The notes under the pieces were generated by a model. The model saw nothing but the letters and a program-made list of their open reading frames with translations, ran no database searches and had not been told where the DNA came from. Below, in pieces: positions 59,732-64,000 of a stretch of DNA of 64,000 bases (its first letter is position 1; each line of letters opens with the position of its first letter). A program made the translations under genes and the position numbers. The DNA lies in contig JACKAE010000003.1 in assembly GCA_020635205.1 (NCBI GenBank), positions 62,001 to 126,000 of the forward strand, read 5' to 3'. The DNA is from Ignavibacteria bacterium. Its GTDB lineage: Bacteria > Bacteroidota > Ignavibacteria > OLB7.

Positions 59732-60910
59732 TTAAGCAGCCGCTCCAACCTCGCCAACGGCACTCTTCAGCATATCGACAAGATCGAGACGTTCCCACGA
59801 CAACTCCTCCTCGTCGCGACCGAAGTGTCCGTAGGCGGCAGTCTGCTCGTAGATCGGTCTGCGCAGCTCAAGCCGCTTGATAATTCCTGCCGGACTCATA
59901 TCGACCTCGTTCTGAAGAATTTGGCTCAGCTTCAGGTCATCTACCACACCTGTTCCGTGGGTATCTACGTGAATTGAAACTGGTTGGCTAACGCCGATAG
60001 CGTAGGCAACCTGAATCGTACACTCCCGCGCAAGTCCGGCAGCCACAACATTCTTGGCCAAGTGGCGCGTTGCGTATGCAGCCGAGCGGTCGACCTTCGA
60101 GGGATCTTTCCCGGAGAAGGCTCCCCCACCGTGCGGAGCTTTTCCGCCGTATGTGTCAACGATGATCTTCCGTCCAGTTAAGCCAGTGTCGCCGTGTGGG
60201 CCACCAATCACGAACGCTCCGGTAGGGTTCACGTGATAGATTACATTCTCGTCGAGCATCTCCGAAGGGATAACTTCCGGGAAGACGTGCTCTTTCAAAT
60301 CGGCCAGCAGTTTTTGCTGCATCTCTTCTTGCGAACTGAACACATCTTCGTGTTGAGTTGAGACAACAATCGTGTGAACGCGGGCTGGTTTCCCGTCATC
60401 ACCATACTCAATCGTGACTTGGCTTTTAGAATCGGGGCGGAGATATGGCATCGGTGAGTTTTCCATACGCCGCACGTCAGCAAGGCGACGGAGAATGCGG
60501 TGCGAGTAGACGAGAGGCATTGGCATATATTCCGGTGTCTCATCACTCGCGTAGCCGAACATCATTCCTTGATCTCCAGCCCCTCCAACATCTACACCTT
60601 GCGCAATATCTGGCGACTGCGAGTGGACGGCATTGAGCACGCCACACGAATCCGCGTCGAAGCGGAGAAGTGGGTCGACGTAGCCGATTCGCCGAATCGT
60701 GTCTCGCACAACCTTGTCGAAATCGACGTAGGCAGTCGTGGTGATCTCACCCCCGACAATCACCAACCCGGTTGTGACGAACGTCTCGCACGCAACGCGC
60801 GCGTTTGGATCTTCTGTGAAGATCGCATCCAGAATAGCATCCGAGATCTGATCGGCAACTTTATCTGGATGCCCCTCAGAAACCGATTCCGATGTAAAGA
60901 GATAAGCCAT
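59732..60910 (-). CDS. metK: S-adenosylmethionine synthetase
   Basis: A 392-residue enzyme that joins methionine and ATP to make S-adenosylmethionine. Signatures: FTSESVSEGHPDKVADQISD, GAGDQGMMFGYA (hexapeptide motif), GGGAFSGKDPSKVDRSAAYA, and the C-terminal PAYGHFGR-like AAYGHFGRDEEEL. Standard bacterial length, no gaps. It starts the minus-strand S-adenosylmethionine group with the methyltransferase and ahcY. Confidence 0.97.
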   Translation of the reverse strand: MAYLFTSESVSEGHPDKVADQISDAILDAIFTEDPNARVACETFVTTGLVIVGGEITTTAYVDFDKVVRDTIRRIGYVDPLLRFDADSCGVLNAVHSQSPDIAQGVDVGGAGDQGMMFGYASDETPEYMPMPLVYSHRILRRLADVRRMENSPMPYLRPDSKSQVTIEYGDDGKPARVHTIVVSTQHEDVFSSQEEMQQKLLADLKEHVFPEVIPSEMLDENVIYHVNPTGAFVIGGPHGDTGLTGRKIIVDTYGGKAPHGGGAFSGKDPSKVDRSAAYATRHLAKNVVAAGLARECTIQVAYAIGVSQPVSIHVDTHGTGVVDDLKLSQILQNEVDMSPAGIIKRLELRRPIYEQTAAYGHFGRDEEELSWERLDLVDMLKSAVGEVGAAA

Positions 60911-60916
60911 GATTTA

Positions 60917-61068
60917 AGGAAAAATTCAAAGTGAAAAATTCAAAATTCAGAACTATTATTGGGGAGAGTTTTTTAGACTCGATTTTCTCTACTGATCTTG
61001 GCGCAACCTAAAGAGTTGCGACTACCACTCTACGAACTCTCAACTCTACACACTCTATAAACTCTATT
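60917..61068. repeat. Intergenic repeats (AAATTCA cluster and GAGTT-TAGAGT copy)
   Basis: AAAAATTCAAAGTG followed by AAAAATTCAAAATTCAG (60921-60950) is a short AT-rich repeat also seen in the reverse sense at 62390-62416. A GAGTT-TAGAGT repeat in minus orientation fills 61026-61066 right up to the stop of the nucleotidyltransferase gene. Confidence 0.6.
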
Positions 61069-62043
61069 CTACCCGATTGACAGTTCAGAACTTGCCCCAA
61101 TGTTGACCTTTCGCGTCTCCCCCCTCACCTTCGCGTCGGCTCCGATAATCGATTCATCGAGAATTGCTTTTTCTACTGATGAGTGTTCCCCCACAATCGA
61201 GTCGGTGATGATTGAATCGCGCACCACTGCTCCGTCAGCAATCGTAGCGTTTGGGCCGATGATGGCGTTCTCGATAGTTGCCGTTGGTGCTATGTAGACC
61301 GGAGAGTTCACAACAACTCCAGAAATCCTTCGCTCAAGTGGTCGCCTACTGAGTAAGTGGCGGTTGGTTGCCAAGAGTGTCTCCGGCTTGCCGCAATCGA
61401 ACCATCCATCCACAGTGAACGTGTTGAACTTCTCTCCCCTGTCGATCATCATCTGCAAAGCATCAGTCAACTGATACTCTCCACGGGTTCGCTGATCGTT
61501 CTTGACAAGTTGGTTCAGACACTCCCCTAAGAGACGAGGAGAACGGATAAAGTAGAGACCAACGATTGCTAAGTTTGTGGTTGGATTCTCAGGTTTTTCT
61601 ACCAGACGTTCGACAACCTGTCCCCTCATCTCCACAACTCCGAATCGCCGCGGATCATCCACACGCTTCACGCCGAGTGATGAGTGCTCACCCGAAATAA
61701 CAGGACTGAGGTCGACATCGAAGATCGTATCTCCGAGAATAATCAACACCGGGTCATCCTTCAGCGACTCACGGGCAAGCCAGATGGCGTGGCCGAGTCC
61801 TTCGCGCGATTTCTGTTCTACAAATGTGGCGTCCAGATCGTAATTCTCCCGCACATACTCCTCGACGAGATCCCCCATGTAGCCAACGACAAAGGTGGCT
61901 TCACGTATCCCCTCCTCTAACATTGTGTCGAGGATATGCCCCAAAATTGGCTTCCCTGCCACATTCAGCAGAACCTTTGGAACAGTATATGTGTGTGGTC
62001 GGAGACGACTGCCGACACCTGCTACCGGTATTATTGCTCTCAT
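61069..62043 (-). CDS. Sugar nucleotidyltransferase with left-handed beta-helix
   Basis: A 324-residue enzyme. N-terminal nucleotidyl-transfer domain (RAIIPVAGVGSRLRPHTYTVPKVLLNVAGKP, with the catalytic GxGxRxxP and K in PK) and active-site Asp in LIILGDTIFD; a C-terminal hexapeptide-repeat beta-helix (about 230-324) with IAPTATIENAIIGPNATIADGA. Fits the long RmlA/GlmU-like group making NDP-sugars for surface glycans. Exact sugar unknown. The stop abuts a dispersed repeat. Confidence 0.85.
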   Translation of the reverse strand: MRAIIPVAGVGSRLRPHTYTVPKVLLNVAGKPILGHILDTMLEEGIREATFVVGYMGDLVEEYVRENYDLDATFVEQKSREGLGHAIWLARESLKDDPVLIILGDTIFDVDLSPVISGEHSSLGVKRVDDPRRFGVVEMRGQVVERLVEKPENPTTNLAIVGLYFIRSPRLLGECLNQLVKNDQRTRGEYQLTDALQMMIDRGEKFNTFTVDGWFDCGKPETLLATNRHLLSRRPLERRISGVVVNSPVYIAPTATIENAIIGPNATIADGAVVRDSIITDSIVGEHSSVEKAILDESIIGADAKVRGETRKVNIGASSELSIG

Positions 62044-62409
62044 TCCTCTCAGTTTAGCAAATAGACCGGAGAACTTACTAAATGCCGAAAGAACATGCGA
62101 TGAAGGAATCGAGGAAGAGGCAAGACTTAACGAATTGAGAATTTTCCTGAGATCGCCTGCGAAGGTGGTATTTTGGGGATTGGGGATTGGGGATTGGGGA
62201 TTGGGGATTGGGGATTGGGGATTGGGGATTGGGGATTGGGGATTGGGGATTGGGGATTGGGGATTGGGGATTGGGGATTGGGGATTGGGAAAGATGTGTT
62301 ATAGCTACGTCGATGTCAAGCACTTCACAACTGTCTCTTAATCCGAAATTCACAATCCGAATTCTGAAATCAAGCACCCTAAGCCATTTTGAATTTTTAC
62401 TTTTGAATT
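62044..62409. other. Intergenic region with heptamer array
   Basis: About 365 bases between divergent genes, holding the GGGGATT array (62175-62286), a copy of the TTTCAGAATTCGGATT-type motif (62341-62370) and the AT-rich repeat that runs into the NAD synthetase start. No gene is supported. Confidence 0.6.
62175..62286. repeat. Heptamer tandem array, 16 units of GGGGATT
   Basis: Sixteen perfect units of GGGGATT (112 bp), preceded by TTTT and followed by GGGA. The open frames through it read PNPQSPI or its partner repeats and are artefacts. The G-runs (four per unit) could form G-quadruplex structures. Confidence 0.95.
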
Positions 62410-64000
62410 TTGAATTCTTCTTTTAATTCGATTTATCGTCACGGACTCGCTCGCGTGGCAGTTGCTGTACCGCACGTTCGCGTTGCCGATCCGCTCTACA
62501 ACACGGAGCGAACTATCGAACTTGCGCGGAAGGCTTCTGCTGAAGATGCCGTGTTATGCCTCTTCCCCGAGCTTGGGCTGAGTGCTTACACCAACGACGA
62601 CCTCTTCCACCAAGATGCACTCTTAGATGCCTCCCGCGCAGGAATTGCAGCCGTTGTGGAAGAGAGCAAAAACTTGCGTCCGGTAATCGTTGTTGGTGCT
62701 CCACTCAGATTTGATGGAAAGCTCTTCAACTGCGCTATAGTAATTCACAACGGGCAGATTCTCGGCATCACGCCGAAGCTCTACCTTCCAAACTATCGTG
62801 AGTTCTACGAGAAACGGCAGTTCGTCTCGGGGAGAAATCGGACTCACAAAGTTGTCTCACTCCTCGATCAATCGGTTCCGTTCGGACATGACATTCTCTA
62901 CGAAGCAGAGAATCTTCCCGGCTTTGTGGTTCACACAGAAATCTGCGAAGACCTCTGGTCACCAATTCCCCCGAGTACATACGGAGCGTTAGCTGGTGGA
63001 ACGATCCTCTGCAACTTGTCTGCAAGCAACAGCACAATTGGCAAGGCCGACTACCGCCGCGACCTCTGCGCCGCACAGTCGGGAAAGATGATCGCCGCCT
63101 ACCTCTACACCGCAGCCGGACCTGGTGAGTCCACCACAGACCTCGCCTGGGATGGTCACGCAATGATTTACGAGAATGACGAGTTGTTGGCGGAGTCGGA
63201 GCGTTTTGCCGAGGAGGAGCAGATCATCTACGCAGATGTGGATCTCGAGCGGCTATCACAAGATCGAATGCGGCTTACCAGCTTCAACGATGCAGTTGGA
63301 GATTATCGCAGTGAAGTTGAAGCAATGCGGCGCGTCAGTTTCCGACTCGACCTTCCCGAAGGAGAGACCGAGTTGCGTCGTGAGATCGACAGATTCCCCT
63401 ACGTACCGAACGACCCAACAACGCGAGCCGACCGTTGTTTTGACGCCTACCACATTCAGGTGCAGGGCTTAACAACGCGGATGCGGGCAGCCCGAATCGA
63501 GAAGATTATCATTGGAATCTCTGGCGGACTCGACTCTACCCAAGCGTTGATTGTTGCGGCAAAAGCTGTGGACAGATTGAATCTCCCCCGCACAAACATC
63601 TTAGCCTACACTCTCCCCGGCTTTGCCACATCGCAGAAAACTCTCGCCAACGCCCGCGCTCTAATGAAAGCACTCGGAGTTACTGCCGAGGAGATCGACA
63701 TCCGTCCGGCAAGCGAGCAGATGCTCCGCGACATCAACCACCCGTTTGTTGAGGGGAAGCCAGAATTCGACATCACGTTCGAGAACGTGCAGGCTGGGGC
63801 GCGCACCTCTCTCCTCTTCAGGCTGGCCAACTACCACAACGGGATGGTCTTAGGAACTGGAGACCTTTCAGAGCTTGCGCTCGGCTGGACAACGTATGGC
63901 GTGGGAGACCACATGTCTCACTACAACGTCAACGCATCTGTGCCGAAAACTCTGATTCAGTACATGATTGGTTGGATCATCGACTCTGGCGAGTTCGGTG
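62410..64000 (+). CDS. nadE: Glutamine-dependent NAD synthetase, 5' part (runs off right edge)
   Basis: First 530 residues of NadE2-type NAD synthetase, which converts nicotinate adenine dinucleotide to NAD using glutamine. Nitrilase-like glutaminase domain: catalytic Glu in FPELGLS, Lys in PKLYLPNYREF and Cys in HTEICEDLWSP. Synthetase P-loop as IGISGGLDSTQAL. The start is taken at TTG 62410 (NSSFNSIYRHGLARVA), because an in-frame stop is six bases upstream and the conserved YRHG region begins at once; ATT at 62407 is a less likely start. The N-terminal codons overlap a dispersed repeat. Confidence 0.93.
   Translation, partial: MNSSFNSIYRHGLARVAVAVPHVRVADPLYNTERTIELARKASAEDAVLCLFPELGLSAYTNDDLFHQDALLDASRAGIAAVVEESKNLRPVIVVGAPLRFDGKLFNCAIVIHNGQILGITPKLYLPNYREFYEKRQFVSGRNRTHKVVSLLDQSVPFGHDILYEAENLPGFVVHTEICEDLWSPIPPSTYGALAGGTILCNLSASNSTIGKADYRRDLCAAQSGKMIAAYLYTAAGPGESTTDLAWDGHAMIYENDELLAESERFAEEEQIIYADVDLERLSQDRMRLTSFNDAVGDYRSEVEAMRRVSFRLDLPEGETELRREIDRFPYVPNDPTTRADRCFDAYHIQVQGLTTRMRAARIEKIIIGISGGLDSTQALIVAAKAVDRLNLPRTNILAYTLPGFATSQKTLANARALMKALGVTAEEIDIRPASEQMLRDINHPFVEGKPEFDITFENVQAGARTSLLFRLANYHNGMVLGTGDLSELALGWTTYGVGDHMSHYNVNASVPKTLIQYMIGWIIDSGEFG

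Noticed and set aside
62175..62286. CRISPR array or repeat-protein gene in the heptamer region
   Set aside because: Units are 7 bp with no spacers, and open frames through it only reflect the tandem repeat.

Overview
The window looks like chromosome of a bacterium of the FCB group (Bacteroidota/Chlorobi/Ignavibacteria side); 'Candidatus Kapabacteria' or a relative is my best guess, not a demonstrated assignment. The reasons are an F-ATPase operon ordered atpZ-like, atpI-like, B, E, F, H, A with a long N-terminally extended subunit a, a secreted kelch protein ending in a T9SS-like tail, promoter boxes of the TAnnTTTG type (TATATTTG before ppiD and before tRNA-Met), and scattered intergenic repeats.

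Layout. 1-4221: ATP synthase operon on the minus strand (atpA runs off the left edge). 4719-5414: PhoB-like response regulator. 5634-36266: a complete-looking Mu-like transposable prophage of about 30.6 kb, bounded by a 5-bp target duplication (AACAT), sitting between the response regulator and its probable PhoR-like kinase (36366-37442). The phage has an S24 repressor with divergent early operators, a Ner-like protein, MuA/MuB transposition proteins, GemA, small zinc-ribbon early proteins, and Mu-type head genes (MuF, gpG-like, DUF935 portal, TerL, TerS, DUF1320). Unlike Mu, these head genes are split into alternating + and - blocks. They are followed by scaffold, capsid, a lysis cassette, tail proteins, a tail chaperone with a likely -1 frameshift, a 1627-residue tape measure and a D12-class adenine methyltransferase in the position where Mu carries mom. 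Two 24-bp palindromes lie midway between divergent late operons and have a matching downstream box on each arm. No sheath gene was recognised, so a siphovirus-type particle is likely.

37548-51088: host genes for PpiD, an LEA14-like lipoprotein, a family-2 glycosyltransferase, a CrtI-type desaturase, a Dpp/Opp transporter (B, C, D), a beta-barrel protein, tRNA-Met, a GC-rich serine hydrolase that looks acquired, and the kelch protein. 51320-56708: a tRNA-Ser(GCT) hotspot. A 49-bp copy of the tRNA 3' end flanks a small GIY-YIG nuclease gene. A second, degenerate tRNA tail closes an AT-rich island carrying a Rad50/RloC-like ATPase with a CxxC hook, a DUF2513 protein and a membrane GGDEF protein. 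Each tRNA tail is followed by its own terminator. This is the best candidate here for an undescribed mobile/defence locus.

56778-64000: small host genes, then an S-adenosylmethionine cycle group on the minus strand (metK, a methyltransferase, ahcY), a nucleotidyltransferase, a 16-unit GGGGATT heptamer array, and the 5' part of glutamine-dependent NAD synthetase reading off the right edge.
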